Below, piece after piece: positions 42,917 through 51,871 of a stretch of DNA of 64,000 nt. Location of the stretch: positions 1 to 64,000 of the forward strand of contig NZ_ARXU01000009.1 in the NCBI RefSeq assembly GCF_000756655.1, in the 5' to 3' direction. The notes below the pieces were generated by a model that was given only the letters and a program-made list of their open reading frames with translations, did not search any database and was not told the DNA's origin. The stretch comes from Alcanivorax jadensis T9. Its GTDB lineage: Bacteria; Pseudomonadota; Gammaproteobacteria; Pseudomonadales; Alcanivoracaceae. Within the stretch, counting starts at the first letter, position 1; each line of letters begins with the position of its first letter. A program made the position numbers and the translations under genes.

Positions 42917-44474
42917 TGCGCTCTTCCTTCTCACCGGGGTTCCCACTGTCCTGATCCTGAAGGATTTGTGGTGCCTCCGGACCAATACTGACGATGGCCA
43001 GATCCTCCACATCCAGGGTTCTGCGGAAAGCCTCGCGGATATCCGCCACGGTGACCTGTCGCACCTGATCGTTGAACCACTGCAGGTAATCCAGCGGCAG
43101 ATCGTAGAAACCGATGGCACCCAGCTGGCCAATAATATCGCTGTTATCGGCGGTGCTCAGGGCAAAGCTGCCAAGGATATTGGCCCGCGCCTGTTCCAGC
43201 TGTGCCTGGCTGGGTCCCTCTTCAACAAACTTACCGACCAGATCCAGCGTCAGGGTCAGCGCTTCGTCGGCATTCTCATTGGCGGTCTTGAACTGCACCT
43301 GGAATGGGCCGCCCGCTGCCATGGCGGAGAAACCGCTGCCGATGCCGTACACATAGCCACGCTGCTGGCGCACCTCGTCGGTGAGAATGGACGCGAAGCC
43401 GCCACCGCCGAGAATCTGGTTGCCCACGTGCAGAGCCACATGATCCGGGTTGCCCCGCCAGGTGGCCTGGTTGCCCAGCAAAATATGGGTCTGCGCGGAG
43501 GGGAAATCGATGTGCTCGCGTTTGCGCTCGCTGAGCACCTCTGCCCGAGGCAACGCTGGTGCCGCGGCTCCCGCCGGCAGTGCTGCACTGATCTGTGCGG
43601 CAATCTCCTCGGCCTCGCTGCGCGACAGGTCCCCAACCATGGCAATCACGGTATTGCCGGCGGCGTAATAGGTGTCATAGAAATCCACCAGCTGCTGTCG
43701 CTGTATCTGCGGCAGACTCTCCAGGGTCCCTTCGCTGGGCTGGCCATAGGGGTGATCGGCAAACACCGTGGCCATGAACGCCTTGCTGGCCTGCGGCCCG
43801 GGCACCTGTTGCTCCATGCGCAGCCCCTGCATGGCGCGGGTACGCAGACGATCCAGCGCGTCCTGGGGGAAGCTGGGCGAACCAATCACCTGATTGAACA
43901 GCGCCACCACCGGCTGGCGATATTCCGCCGCCGACAGGGTACGCAGGCTGATGATGCCCATGTCCCGGTAACTGCTGGAGGAAAAACTGGCGCCACGATC
44001 CTCAAAGCCCCGGGCGATGTCATCCACACTGAGAGCCTCGGTGCCCTGACCGATCAGGGCACTGGTCAGGGAGGCCACACCGGGTAAGCCGTCATCCTGG
44101 GAACTGCCCGCCGCCATCACCAGACGAATATCCAGCATGGGCAAGGCATCGCTTTGCACGAACATGACCTTGGCACCCTGCCCGGTCTGCCAGGATTGAA
44201 TATCCAGCTGCGGCGCCTGGGGCTCGCTGGCCGCCACCTGTTTTTCCGTCGTCGGAAAGCTGGTACAGGCGCTGAGCATCAGCGCTGCCGACACTGCCAG
44301 AAGGCGCAAGCTGCAAGCTACAAGCTGCAACGCGCGCAAACCTTTCAGCCAATCGAATAGCGCAGGAGCCGCGCCCCCGACACTGTCAGCGCGGAACACC
44401 GCCCTGCGAGGAGAGGAAGCCGACATCTTCGCGCCTTGCAGCTTGTAGCTTGTAGCTTGTAGCTCGGTTTTCAT
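42906..44474 (-). CDS. M16 peptidase-like lipoprotein, non-catalytic partner, with inserted repeat in its signal sequence
   Basis: 522 residues. It has the M16 fold but no HxxEH motif, so it is the likely inactive partner of the adjacent catalytic M16 protein. Codons 4-57 are formed by a palindromic repeat (44306-44464). Removing it would leave MKT directly before LLAVSAALMLSAC, a normal lipoprotein signal with a Cys lipobox. The ATG overlaps the stop of the upstream gene (ATGA). An internal ATG within the repeat (residue 17) is also possible as a start. Confidence 0.88.
   Translation of the reverse strand: MKTELQATSYKLQGAKMSASSPRRAVFRADSVGGAAPALFDWLKGLRALQLVACSLRLLAVSAALMLSACTSFPTTEKQVAASEPQAPQLDIQSWQTGQGAKVMFVQSDALPMLDIRLVMAAGSSQDDGLPGVASLTSALIGQGTEALSVDDIARGFEDRGASFSSSSYRDMGIISLRTLSAAEYRQPVVALFNQVIGSPSFPQDALDRLRTRAMQGLRMEQQVPGPQASKAFMATVFADHPYGQPSEGTLESLPQIQRQQLVDFYDTYYAAGNTVIAMVGDLSRSEAEEIAAQISAALPAGAAAPALPRAEVLSERKREHIDFPSAQTHILLGNQATWRGNPDHVALHVGNQILGGGGFASILTDEVRQQRGYVYGIGSGFSAMAAGGPFQVQFKTANENADEALTLTLDLVGKFVEEGPSQAQLEQARANILGSFALSTADNSDIIGQLGAIGFYDLPLDYLQWFNDQVRQVTVADIREAFRRTLDVEDLAIVSIGPEAPQILQDQDSGNPGEKEERSGE
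44306..44464. repeat. Palindromic repeat inserted in coding sequence
   Basis: Inverted arms of about 25 bases (GCAAGCTGCAAGCTACAAGC at the left, TTGCAGCTTGTAGCTTGTAG at the right, near-complementary) enclose about 105 bases. The total of 159 bases is a multiple of three, so the M16 reading frame is kept through it. Confidence 0.75.
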
Positions 44475-45799
44475 TGTTCTTCCTCCTGCTCAGGCACCAC
44501 ATGGGCCACCGCCAACCGCTCCGGCACCAGCCACTGGCGGGCCACCCGCTGCACATCCTCAGCCGTGACCTTGCCCAACTGTTCCTCGAACTGATCGGCC
44601 AGATCGATATCCAGCCCCAAAGTGCTGAGCATGCCCAGCTCCATGGCCTGGCCCATCACCGAATCCTTTTCAAACACCTGGCTGGCCAGCACGCCGGCCT
44701 GTACCCGCGCCATTTCGTCCTCACTCGGCAAGGTGCTCTGCAGGGTCTTGATCTGCTCGCGCAGAGCTTGCTCTACCTGATCCAGCGTGACACCCGGGTT
44801 CGGAGTCGCGGTAAGGGTAAAGGTGCCATCGCCGCGCTGGATGCCGCTGTAGCTGGCCCCGGCGCCGGCCACCAGCTTCTCGCCACGTACCAGCTCGGTT
44901 TCGATACGGGCACTCATGCCGCCATCGAGCACTCCCGCGAGCATGGTCAAGGCGTAGAAATCCTCTTTCTGCTCGGCAGTCACCAGGGAGGGCACGTTAT
45001 AAAGCATGTAGAGGGCGGGCACCTGCACGGCCATGGCCAGATCCAGGCGGCGCTCACCGGCAGGGGGGGTGACCGTCTGCGTTGGCCGCGGCGGCGTGGT
45101 ACCGGCGGGCAAATTGCTGAAGAAGCGGCGTACCAGTGGTTCCACCTGATCGCGGGTCACATCACCGGCAACCACCAGGGTGGCATTACCCGGCACATAG
45201 AAGCGGTCGTACCAGCTACGAGCCTGTTCCGGCTGCAGCTGGGCCAGCAGGGAGCGCCAACCGATGATCGGGTGGGCATAGCCGGTACCCGGGCGGGCCA
45301 CCGCCTGGAATTTTTCCCAGGCCAGGGCATTGGGGTTGTCGTCGGTGCGGGTACGGCGCTCTTCCAGCACCACCTGCAACTCGCGATGGAACTCGTCATC
45401 GTCGATCTTCAGGTTGCCCAGTCGCTCCGCTTCCAGCTCCAGGGCCAGCGGCAGGCGCGACACCTCATACTGCTGGAAATAGGCGGTGTAGTCATAACTG
45501 GTGAAGGCATTGTCACTGCCCCCATAACGGGCCACCAGTTTGGAGAAATCCCCCGGCCCCAGCCTCTCGGTGCCCTTGAACATCATGTGCTCAAGCACAT
45601 GGGCCAGGCCGGTTTCATAGGGCGCTTCGTCGAAGCTGCCGGCCTTGAACCACACCATCACGGTAACCACAGGAGCCCGATGATCCTCGCGGATCAGCAC
45701 CTTGAGACCGTTATCCAGGGTAAAGCCGTGGGTGGGCAGCTCGGCCCGAGCGGTCAGACTCCAGAGAATGACCACCAGTGCCACCATGAGTTTTCTCAT
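44471..45799 (-). CDS. M16-family zinc metallopeptidase (catalytic)
   Basis: 442 residues with a signal peptide (MRKLMVALVVILWSLTARA). The inverted zinc motif HVLEH is at residues 67-71, and the third ligand Glu is expected near the ELQVVLEERRTR segment. The usual two-lobed peptidase core and C-terminal domain follow. It pairs with the next gene, as in two-component M16 systems, acting in the periplasm on peptides or misfolded proteins. The pair is divergent from ftsY, the same placement as in Pseudomonas. Confidence 0.92.
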   Translation of the reverse strand: MRKLMVALVVILWSLTARAELPTHGFTLDNGLKVLIREDHRAPVVTVMVWFKAGSFDEAPYETGLAHVLEHMMFKGTERLGPGDFSKLVARYGGSDNAFTSYDYTAYFQQYEVSRLPLALELEAERLGNLKIDDDEFHRELQVVLEERRTRTDDNPNALAWEKFQAVARPGTGYAHPIIGWRSLLAQLQPEQARSWYDRFYVPGNATLVVAGDVTRDQVEPLVRRFFSNLPAGTTPPRPTQTVTPPAGERRLDLAMAVQVPALYMLYNVPSLVTAEQKEDFYALTMLAGVLDGGMSARIETELVRGEKLVAGAGASYSGIQRGDGTFTLTATPNPGVTLDQVEQALREQIKTLQSTLPSEDEMARVQAGVLASQVFEKDSVMGQAMELGMLSTLGLDIDLADQFEEQLGKVTAEDVQRVARQWLVPERLAVAHVVPEQEEEQ

Positions 45800-46009
45800 G
45801 CATTGTCCTCATTGTGTCGCCCCCGGAAGCTGCTCCCCCGTGAGCGAAGTGTTAGGATAGCCGCGCGTTCGTTAGCGAACGTCCAGCCTGCAGGAGGGCG
45901 CATTTTATTTATCGCCGGCATAGCATACCGGTTTACCGCCCTGTCCTTGCAGCCTCATTGCAAAGGAAGAGGCCCGATTTACCCTCTTCGCGATTGGATA
46001 AGACTGAAC
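45800..46009 (+). promoter_or_regulatory. Divergent promoter region of ftsY and the M16 genes
   Basis: Contains the inverted repeat CGTTCG-TTAG-CGAACG (45866-45881), which may be an operator or a hairpin in the leader. The ftsYEX promoter must lie here. The 5' leader before ftsY shows no clear Shine-Dalgarno. Confidence 0.5.
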
Positions 46010-47206
46010 ATGAGCGACGAAGTTTCCCGCGACGACGACAACGCCCCCAAGCCGGAAGAAAAAAAGACCGGTTTCTGGAAGCGCATGTTTACCGGTGTGG
46101 ATGCCGATGAACTGAACGACACCGACTCGGCACCCGCCCCGCAAGACAATGCCTCTGGCGAACCCGAGCCCACAGTCACTCCCCCGGCAACTGCACACGT
46201 TGAAGCCCCTGCCGCTGACCCGCAACCATCGCCACAGGCCGAGAGCCAGGCCGAACCGGCGGATGACAGTGACAATGGTGAAGGCTTCTGGACACGCATG
46301 AAGCTGGGCCTGGGCAAGACCCGCAAGGGCTTGGGCAAGGGCCTGGCTGACCTGCTGGTGGGCGCCAAGGAAATCGACGACGAGATTTTCGAGGAAATCG
46401 AGACCCAGTTGCTGGTCGCCGATGTGGGCGTGGAAGCCACCGACGTGATCATCGAGGCACTGACCGGCCAGGTCAGTCGCGAAGAACTGGTGGATGCTGA
46501 CGCCTTGTACGAGTCCCTGCAGAACGAACTACGCAAGCTGCTGGTGCCAGTGGACCAACCGCTCACCATCGACGGCAGCAAGAAACCCTATGTGATCCTG
46601 ATGGTCGGCGTGAACGGGGTCGGCAAGACCACCACCATCGGCAAGCTGGCCTGCCGCTTCAAGGCGGAAGGCAAGAGCGTGATGCTGGCCGCTGGCGATA
46701 CCTTCCGCGCCGCTGCCGTGGAGCAGCTGCAGGTATGGGGCGAGCGCAACGACATCCCGGTGGTGGCACAACACACCGGCGCGGATTCCGCCTCGGTAGT
46801 CTATGACGCGGTCCAGGCCGCCCAGTCCCGCGGCGCCGACGTGCTGATCGCCGACACCGCCGGTCGCCTGCACACTCGCGGCAACCTGATGGAGGAGCTC
46901 ACCAAGGTCACCCGGGTGATGAAGAAACTGATCCCGGATGCGCCCCACGAAGTGCTGCTGGTACTGGACGCCGGCACCGGCCAGAATGCCATCCAGCAGG
47001 CGGAACAGTTTCGCGATGCCGCCGGCGTGACCGGGTTGGCACTGACCAAACTCGACGGCACCGCCAAAGGGGGTATCCTGTTTGCCTTGGCCAAACGCAC
47101 TGGCCTGCCGATTCGCTTTATCGGCGTAGGGGAACGACTGGAAGACCTGCGCCCCTTCCATGCGGAAGAATTTGTGCAGGCATTGTTTGAAGACGTGGCG
47201 GGGTAG
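46010..47206 (+). CDS. ftsY: Signal recognition particle receptor FtsY
   Basis: 398 residues from ATG 46010. An acidic, Pro/Ala-rich N-domain (about 1-95) precedes the NG GTPase: G1 GVNGVGKTT (about 200), DTFRAAA, DTAGR (about 282) and TKLDG (about 346). It docks ribosome-SRP complexes at the membrane. A long open frame continues upstream of the ATG but is antisense to the M16 gene and is rejected. It starts the ftsYEX cluster. Confidence 0.97.
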   Translation: MSDEVSRDDDNAPKPEEKKTGFWKRMFTGVDADELNDTDSAPAPQDNASGEPEPTVTPPATAHVEAPAADPQPSPQAESQAEPADDSDNGEGFWTRMKLGLGKTRKGLGKGLADLLVGAKEIDDEIFEEIETQLLVADVGVEATDVIIEALTGQVSREELVDADALYESLQNELRKLLVPVDQPLTIDGSKKPYVILMVGVNGVGKTTTIGKLACRFKAEGKSVMLAAGDTFRAAAVEQLQVWGERNDIPVVAQHTGADSASVVYDAVQAAQSRGADVLIADTAGRLHTRGNLMEELTKVTRVMKKLIPDAPHEVLLVLDAGTGQNAIQQAEQFRDAAGVTGLALTKLDGTAKGGILFALAKRTGLPIRFIGVGERLEDLRPFHAEEFVQALFEDVAG

Positions 47207-47232
47207 CAACACCACACCTCGCCGATAGCACC

Positions 47233-47303
47233 GTAGGATCGCCGCTTGAGGCGCGAACTGTACTCGCGACAACGGTTGTTCGCGCCTCAAGCGGCGCTCC
47301 TAC
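47233..47303. repeat. Long inverted repeat (GTAGGAGCG family)
   Basis: A 26-base stem with one mismatch: left arm GTAGGATCGCCGCTTGAGG..., right arm ...CTCAAGCGGCGCTCCTAC, with a loop of 19 bases. It lies between ftsY and ftsE and could weaken read-through. Confidence 0.85.
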
Positions 47304-47331
47304 TGCGACATAACACATCCCAAGGGACGTC

Positions 47332-48015
47332 ATGATTCAGTTTGACCGGGTCAGCAAACGCTACCCGAACGGCAAAGACGCACTCAGCAAGGTGAGCTTC
47401 ACGCTCCCCGCCGGGCAGCTGACGTTTTTGACCGGTCATTCCGGGGCGGGCAAATCCACCCTGTTGAAACTGATCATGATGCTGGAGCGTCCCACCCAGG
47501 GTCAGGTACTCATTGATAACCAGAATCTGAATGGCTTCGGCAACCGGCAGATCCCACTGCTGCGCCGCAAGATCGGCATGGTTCACCAGAACCACCAATT
47601 GCTGTTCGATCGGACCGTGTTCGACAACGTGGCCCTGCCGCTGATTATCGCCGGCTATGCGCGCAGCGATATCGGCAAACGGGTGCGGGCCGCACTCGAC
47701 AAGGTGGGCCTGTTGGACAAGGAAAAGTTAAACCCGATCATGCTCTCCGGCGGCGAGCAGCAGCGCGTGGGTATCGCCCGGGCGGTGGTCAACAAGCCGC
47801 CGCTGCTGCTGGCGGACGAACCTACCGGTAACCTGGACCCGGCCCTCTCCGAGGAGATCATGGACCTGTTCAAGGATTTCGCCCGGGTTGGTGTAGCCGT
47901 GCTGATCGCCACCCACGACCTGAGCCTGATCGCCCGCTATAACCACCGCCTGCTGACCCTGCGTGAGGGGCGCCTGATCCACGACGGCGACGAAGGGGGC
48001 CACCATGGCAGCTAA
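47332..48015 (+). CDS. ftsE: Cell division ATP-binding protein FtsE
   Basis: 227 residues, ABC ATPase with Walker [10 protein letters not shown], signature [13 protein letters not shown], Walker [13 protein letters not shown] and the H-switch ATHD. With FtsX it forms a complex that activates septal cell-wall hydrolases during division. It overlaps ftsX by 11 bases, indicating coupled translation. Confidence 0.96.
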   Translation: MIQFDRVSKRYPNGKDALSKVSFTLPAGQLTFLTGHSGAGKSTLLKLIMMLERPTQGQVLIDNQNLNGFGNRQIPLLRRKIGMVHQNHQLLFDRTVFDNVALPLIIAGYARSDIGKRVRAALDKVGLLDKEKLNPIMLSGGEQQRVGIARAVVNKPPLLLADEPTGNLDPALSEEIMDLFKDFARVGVAVLIATHDLSLIARYNHRLLTLREGRLIHDGDEGGHHGS

Positions 48016-49033
48016 CAAGGGGCCCAGAAACGCCACCCCGATCAAGGCCAGCCGCCAGAAACCGGAGCGAGTGCGCCGGGTGGCCGGGGCGCACAGTGCC
48101 CGCACCTCCCTGCAGGACCGTTTCCGCAGCTGGCGTCAACACCATCAAGACTCCTTCAAGGATGCCCTGCAACGGCTTAACGCCGCACGTACCAGCAGTG
48201 CCATGACCATTCTGGTGATCGCCATCGCCCTGGCACTGCCTGCCGGGCTGGCGGTGCTGCTGGATAATGCCCGTGCCATTACCCGCGGCTGGGACGGCAA
48301 TGCCCACCTGTCCGTGTTTATGGAAATGAATATCAGCGAGCAGCGGCAAAGGGATCTGGCCAGCGACTGGCAAGGGCTGGACAACATCAGTCGCACCGAG
48401 GTGATTACCCGGGAGCAGGCGTTGGCGGAATTCAAGGCCCTGTCCGGCTTTGGCGACGTGTTGGAGGCCCTGCCGGACAACCCGCTGCCGCCGCTGATTG
48501 TGGTCTACCCGGACGAGACCGACCCGGTCACCCTGCGCGCCCTGGAAAACCGCCTGGCGGAGGCAGACGGGGTGGATCTGGTACAGCTGGATGTGGAATG
48601 GGTACGCCGCCTGCATGCCCTGATTGAACTGGGCGAACGGCTGATTTCCGCTCTCACCCTGGCGCTGGCTGCCGCGGTGGTGCTGGTGGTGGTGAACACC
48701 ATCCGCCTGGCCATCGAAAGCCGCCGGGAGGAAATCGTGGTGGTGAAGATCGTCGGCGGCACCGACGGCTTCGTGCGCCGGCCCTTCCTCTACTCCGGTT
48801 TCTGCTTCGGCTTTGCCGGCGGCGCAACGGCGGTCATCCTGGTACAGGTGGCCCTGTGGTGGCTCGGCGGGCCAATCGACGAACTACTGGCGCTGTACAA
48901 TAGTGAGGAATCACTCACATCAATGGCCGCATCCAGCCTGATCATCCTGCCCGTATTCAGTGGCATCCTGGGGCTTCTGGGCGCCTGGTTGGCCGTGGGT
49001 CGGCATCTGGGTGATATCGAGCCGAATTTTTAA
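48005..49033 (+). CDS. ftsX: Cell division permease FtsX
   Basis: 342 residues. A basic cytoplasmic N-tail, TM1 (about 60-80), a periplasmic loop of about 110 residues and three C-terminal helices typical of FtsX. It contains RLAIESRREEIVVVKIVGGTDGFVRRPF-type coupling motif before TM3. It partners FtsE; the periplasmic loop contacts EnvC-type activators. Confidence 0.95.
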   Translation: MAANKGPRNATPIKASRQKPERVRRVAGAHSARTSLQDRFRSWRQHHQDSFKDALQRLNAARTSSAMTILVIAIALALPAGLAVLLDNARAITRGWDGNAHLSVFMEMNISEQRQRDLASDWQGLDNISRTEVITREQALAEFKALSGFGDVLEALPDNPLPPLIVVYPDETDPVTLRALENRLAEADGVDLVQLDVEWVRRLHALIELGERLISALTLALAAAVVLVVVNTIRLAIESRREEIVVVKIVGGTDGFVRRPFLYSGFCFGFAGGATAVILVQVALWWLGGPIDELLALYNSEESLTSMAASSLIILPVFSGILGLLGAWLAVGRHLGDIEPNF

Positions 49034-49037
49034 CCGC

Positions 49038-49134
49038 TGCAGGAGCGGCGCTCTCTGTGGCCCGCGGGTATGAGCCGCCACGGCCTGGCACGGCTTGTCG
49101 CACGTATGTTCGCGGCTCGAGCGCCGCTCCTACA
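49038..49134. repeat. Long inverted repeat (GTAGGAGCG family)
   Basis: Arms CTGCAGGAGCGGCGCTC and GAGCGCCGCTCCTACAG are near-perfect inverse copies and enclose about 63 bases with a further smaller palindrome (GCCACGGCC/GGCACGGC). It lies between ftsX and rpoH. Confidence 0.8.
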
Positions 49135-49262
49135 GCAGACACCCCAGGAACCTTCCACTTTCATGCACGTCCAACCCTGTGTTCATCACCGGTTCACATG
49201 GCCGGCCTAGACTTGGTGATTGCTCCATCGACCCTCTCAATCGGCGGGAACCTTTTTGCCTA

Positions 49263-49289
49263 TTAGCACTCCAAAGAACCGAGTGCTAA
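49263..49289 (+). promoter_or_regulatory. CIRCE operator (HrcA site) upstream of rpoH
   Basis: TTAGCACTC (49263-49271), nine bases, GAGTGCTAA (49281-49289) is the exact CIRCE consensus. The site ends 53 bases before the rpoH start codon. A weak promoter TTAGCA ... TAAGAT (18-base spacing) would overlap it, so HrcA binding should block transcription. The repressor gene itself is not in the window. Confidence 0.9.
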
Positions 49290-49342
49290 GATCAGCGGCA
49301 CATACAGGACATAGACTGGTCTTCAACGAGGAGACAACGCGC

Positions 49343-50206
49343 ATGACAAACCCTTCAACGCAAGCACAGGCGCTGATGTTGGCCGTACCGGGTAATAACC
49401 TGGACGCCTACATGCGAGCCGTTAATGCCGTGCCGGTTCTCAGCGCAGACGACGAACAACGTTTGGCAGGACAGTATTTCTACGAACAGGACGTGGATGC
49501 CGCCCGCAACTTGGTACTCGCGCACCTGCGGTTCGTAGTGCACATCGCCCGCAGCTACACCGGCTATGGTTTGCCCCTGGGCGATCTGGTCCAGGAAGGC
49601 AATGTGGGCCTGATGAAAGCGGTGAAACGCTTCGACCCCACCAAGGGCGTACGCCTGGTGAGCTTCGCGGTGCACTGGATCAAGGCGGAAATCCACGAAT
49701 ATGTGATCAAGAACTGGCGCATCGTCAAAGTGGCCACCACCAAGGCCCAGCGCAAACTGTTCTTCAACCTGCGCGGGCAAAAGAAGCGCCTGGGTCGCCT
49801 GAGCATGGAAGAAGCGCAACGAGTGGCCGATGATCTGGGCGTTACTGCCATCCAGGTAAAAGAAATGGAAGGCCGCCTGGGTGCCTACGACGCCAGTTTC
49901 GATGGCCCCACCAACGACGACGAGGACAGCACCGTAGTGTCCCCGGCCGCGTACCTGCACAGCGACAACAGCGATCCCGCGGACCTGCTGGCCGAACAGG
50001 ATCAGCAGGAACGGGAAAGCCGCCAACTGGGCTCAGCCCTGATGGCGCTGGACGAACGCAGCCGCGACATCCTCGAGCGCCGCTGGCTGGCCGATCAGAA
50101 GTCCACCCTGCAGGACCTGGCGAACGAGTACGGCGTGTCCGCCGAGCGTATCCGCCAGCTGGAAAACAACGCCATCAAAAAGCTGCGTAACGCCATCGCA
50201 GCGTAA
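49343..50206 (+). CDS. rpoH: RNA polymerase sigma-32 factor RpoH
   Basis: 287 residues from ATG 49343 with GAGGAG upstream. Region 2 (NLVLAHLRFVVHIARSY, DLVQEGNVGLMKAV), the RpoH-specific box QRKLFFNLR, and region 4 (LQDLANEYGVSAERIRQLE) are all present. It directs heat-shock gene transcription. It follows the ftsYEX cluster, as in other gammaproteobacteria, and is preceded by a perfect CIRCE site. Confidence 0.97.
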   Translation: MTNPSTQAQALMLAVPGNNLDAYMRAVNAVPVLSADDEQRLAGQYFYEQDVDAARNLVLAHLRFVVHIARSYTGYGLPLGDLVQEGNVGLMKAVKRFDPTKGVRLVSFAVHWIKAEIHEYVIKNWRIVKVATTKAQRKLFFNLRGQKKRLGRLSMEEAQRVADDLGVTAIQVKEMEGRLGAYDASFDGPTNDDEDSTVVSPAAYLHSDNSDPADLLAEQDQQERESRQLGSALMALDERSRDILERRWLADQKSTLQDLANEYGVSAERIRQLENNAIKKLRNAIAA

Positions 50207-50216
50207 CGCCGACCGC

Positions 50217-50245
50217 AAAAAGCCCCTCCTTCGAGGGGCTTTTTA
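50217..50245 (+). terminator. Terminator after rpoH
   Basis: Stem AGCCCCTC / GAGGGGCT with loop CTTC, flanked by A-run and T-run. Confidence 0.94.
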
Positions 50246-50298
50246 TTTTCACCGGTTACGTGCTGCGCGCATGCCTGCAAGCGGGTAACATACCGTCC

Positions 50299-50667
50299 AT
50301 GAAAATTCTCCTCGTACTCGGCGCCCTTAACGGCGCACTGGCCGTTATCCTCGGCGCCTTCGGTGCCCATGGCCTGAAATCCCGCGTGGATGAATCCATG
50401 CTTGCCGTGTGGTCCACCGCCAGCGAATACCATTTCTACCATGCCCTGGCGATGCTGCTGTGTGGGTTGCTGGCCAGGGCGTTTGGCGCCAGCGGCATGG
50501 TCACCGCTGGCTGGGTGCTGTTTGCCGGCACCCTGGTTTTCAGTGGTAGCCTGTATGTGCTGGTGCTCAGCGGTCAGAAATGGATCGGCGCCATTACCCC
50601 GCTGGGCGGCACCGCACTGATCATTGGCTGGCTGATGCTGGCCTGGTCCCTGTTCAAGGCAGTTTGA
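50299..50667 (+). CDS. DUF423 membrane protein
   Basis: 122 residues from ATG 50299 with four hydrophobic helices. The pattern GALNGALAVILGAFGAHGLK and later SGSLYVLVLSG fits the YgdD/DUF423 family. The function is unknown. It is followed after eight bases by thiS, so the genes are likely co-transcribed. Confidence 0.85.
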   Translation: MKILLVLGALNGALAVILGAFGAHGLKSRVDESMLAVWSTASEYHFYHALAMLLCGLLARAFGASGMVTAGWVLFAGTLVFSGSLYVLVLSGQKWIGAITPLGGTALIIGWLMLAWSLFKAV

Positions 50668-50675
50668 TCTCTATC

Positions 50676-50873
50676 ATGAAGCTTACCGTCAACGGCGATA
50701 CCCTGACTCTGGATGGCACCACCATCGCGGATCTGGTCACTCAGCTGAATCTGGCCGGCCGCCGCCTGGCGGTGGAAGTGAACCGGGACATCGTCCCGAA
50801 AAGTCAGCATGACGATTTCACCCTGAACGATGGCGATGTGGTGGAAATCGTCCATGCCATCGGCGGTGGCTGA
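50676..50873 (+). CDS. thiS: Sulfur carrier protein ThiS
   Basis: 65 residues with ubiquitin-like beta-grasp pattern and the required C-terminal Gly-Gly (HAIGGG). ThiF-type adenylation and sulfur transfer make its thiocarboxylate, which donates sulfur for the thiazole ring of thiamine. The ATG at 50676 has no strong Shine-Dalgarno, but length and homology decide the start. It is followed by thiG. Confidence 0.94.
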   Translation: MKLTVNGDTLTLDGTTIADLVTQLNLAGRRLAVEVNRDIVPKSQHDDFTLNDGDVVEIVHAIGGG

Positions 50874-50925
50874 CACCACCCGGACCCTATTTATTACGCA
50901 GTAACCCGAACCGAGGCGAGGCCCC

Positions 50926-51705
50926 ATGTCCGACCTGCTCACTATTGCCGGCAACACCTATTCTTCCCGACTGCTGATCGGCACCGGCAAGTACAAGGAT
51001 TTCGAGGAAACCCGCGAGGCTATCGAAACCAGTGGCGCCGAGATCGTCACCGTGGCCATTCGCCGTACCAATATTGGCCAGAACGCAGACGAGCCCAACC
51101 TGCTGGATTTCATCAACCCGGACAAGTACACCATCCTGCCCAACACCGCCGGCTGTTTCTCCGCCGAGGATGCGGTGCGCTGTTGCAAGCTGGCGCGGGA
51201 ACTGCTGGACGGCCATGATCTGGTAAAGCTGGAAGTGCTGGGTGACCAGAAAACCCTGTATCCGAACATTACCCACACCCTGCGAGCGGCCCGGGAACTG
51301 ATCGATGACGGCTTCAAGGTGATGGTCTATACCAACGATGACCCGATTGTGGCCAAGGAACTGGAAGACATGGGCTGTGTGGCGGTAATGCCGCTGGGTT
51401 CACTGATCGGGTCCGGACTGGGCATTCTCAACCCGCACAGTATCCGCCTGATCCTGGAAGAGGCGAACGTGCCCATCATCGTGGATGCCGGCGTCGGCAC
51501 CGCCTCCGACGCCGCCCTGGCCATGGAAATGGGCTGTGACGGCGTGCTGCTCAACTCCGCCGTGGCCCATGCACAGAAACCAGTATTGATGGCTTCCGCC
51601 ATGAGAAAAGCGATCGAAGCCGGGCGCGAAGCTTTCCTGGCCGGGCGCATGCCCCGAAAGGCGTATGCCTCAGCCTCTTCACCGCTGGACGGCATCAGTC
51701 GATAA
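50926..51705 (+). CDS. thiG: Thiazole synthase ThiG
   Basis: 259 residues, TIM-barrel enzyme with the catalytic Lys in VKLEVLGD, and phosphate-binding segments PLGSLIGSG and [18 protein letters not shown]. It makes the thiazole phosphate from deoxyxylulose 5-phosphate with ThiS. It lies in an operon after thiS. Confidence 0.96.
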   Translation: MSDLLTIAGNTYSSRLLIGTGKYKDFEETREAIETSGAEIVTVAIRRTNIGQNADEPNLLDFINPDKYTILPNTAGCFSAEDAVRCCKLARELLDGHDLVKLEVLGDQKTLYPNITHTLRAARELIDDGFKVMVYTNDDPIVAKELEDMGCVAVMPLGSLIGSGLGILNPHSIRLILEEANVPIIVDAGVGTASDAALAMEMGCDGVLLNSAVAHAQKPVLMASAMRKAIEAGREAFLAGRMPRKAYASASSPLDGISR

Positions 51706-51740
51706 AAAAAAGGCGCCGATCTTGGGGGAGAGTCGGCGCC
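51704..51740 (-). terminator. Minus-oriented terminator-like hairpin after thiG
   Basis: Stem GGCGCCGA / TCGGCGCC with a 13-base loop. The T-run lies on the minus strand, so the hairpin would stop transcription coming from the right. No minus-strand gene is near, so it may work as a bidirectional barrier or as a weak plus-strand terminator. Confidence 0.6.
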
Positions 51741-51871
51741 GGGGTAATGGGGTTTTCAATACCATGACTTGCAGGGTGATAATCACCCACTTGCCATCAA
51801 GGTGACGTGAACCCCACCCACTCGCGGTTTTTGCTACAATCGCTCCCCGCTTCAACTCACCTGGCAGCCCC

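Noticed and set aside
44474-46009. Open frame extending ftsY upstream by 512 codons
   Set aside because: It lies antisense to the M16 peptidase gene, shows no protein-like pattern, and FtsY has its normal start and length from 46010.
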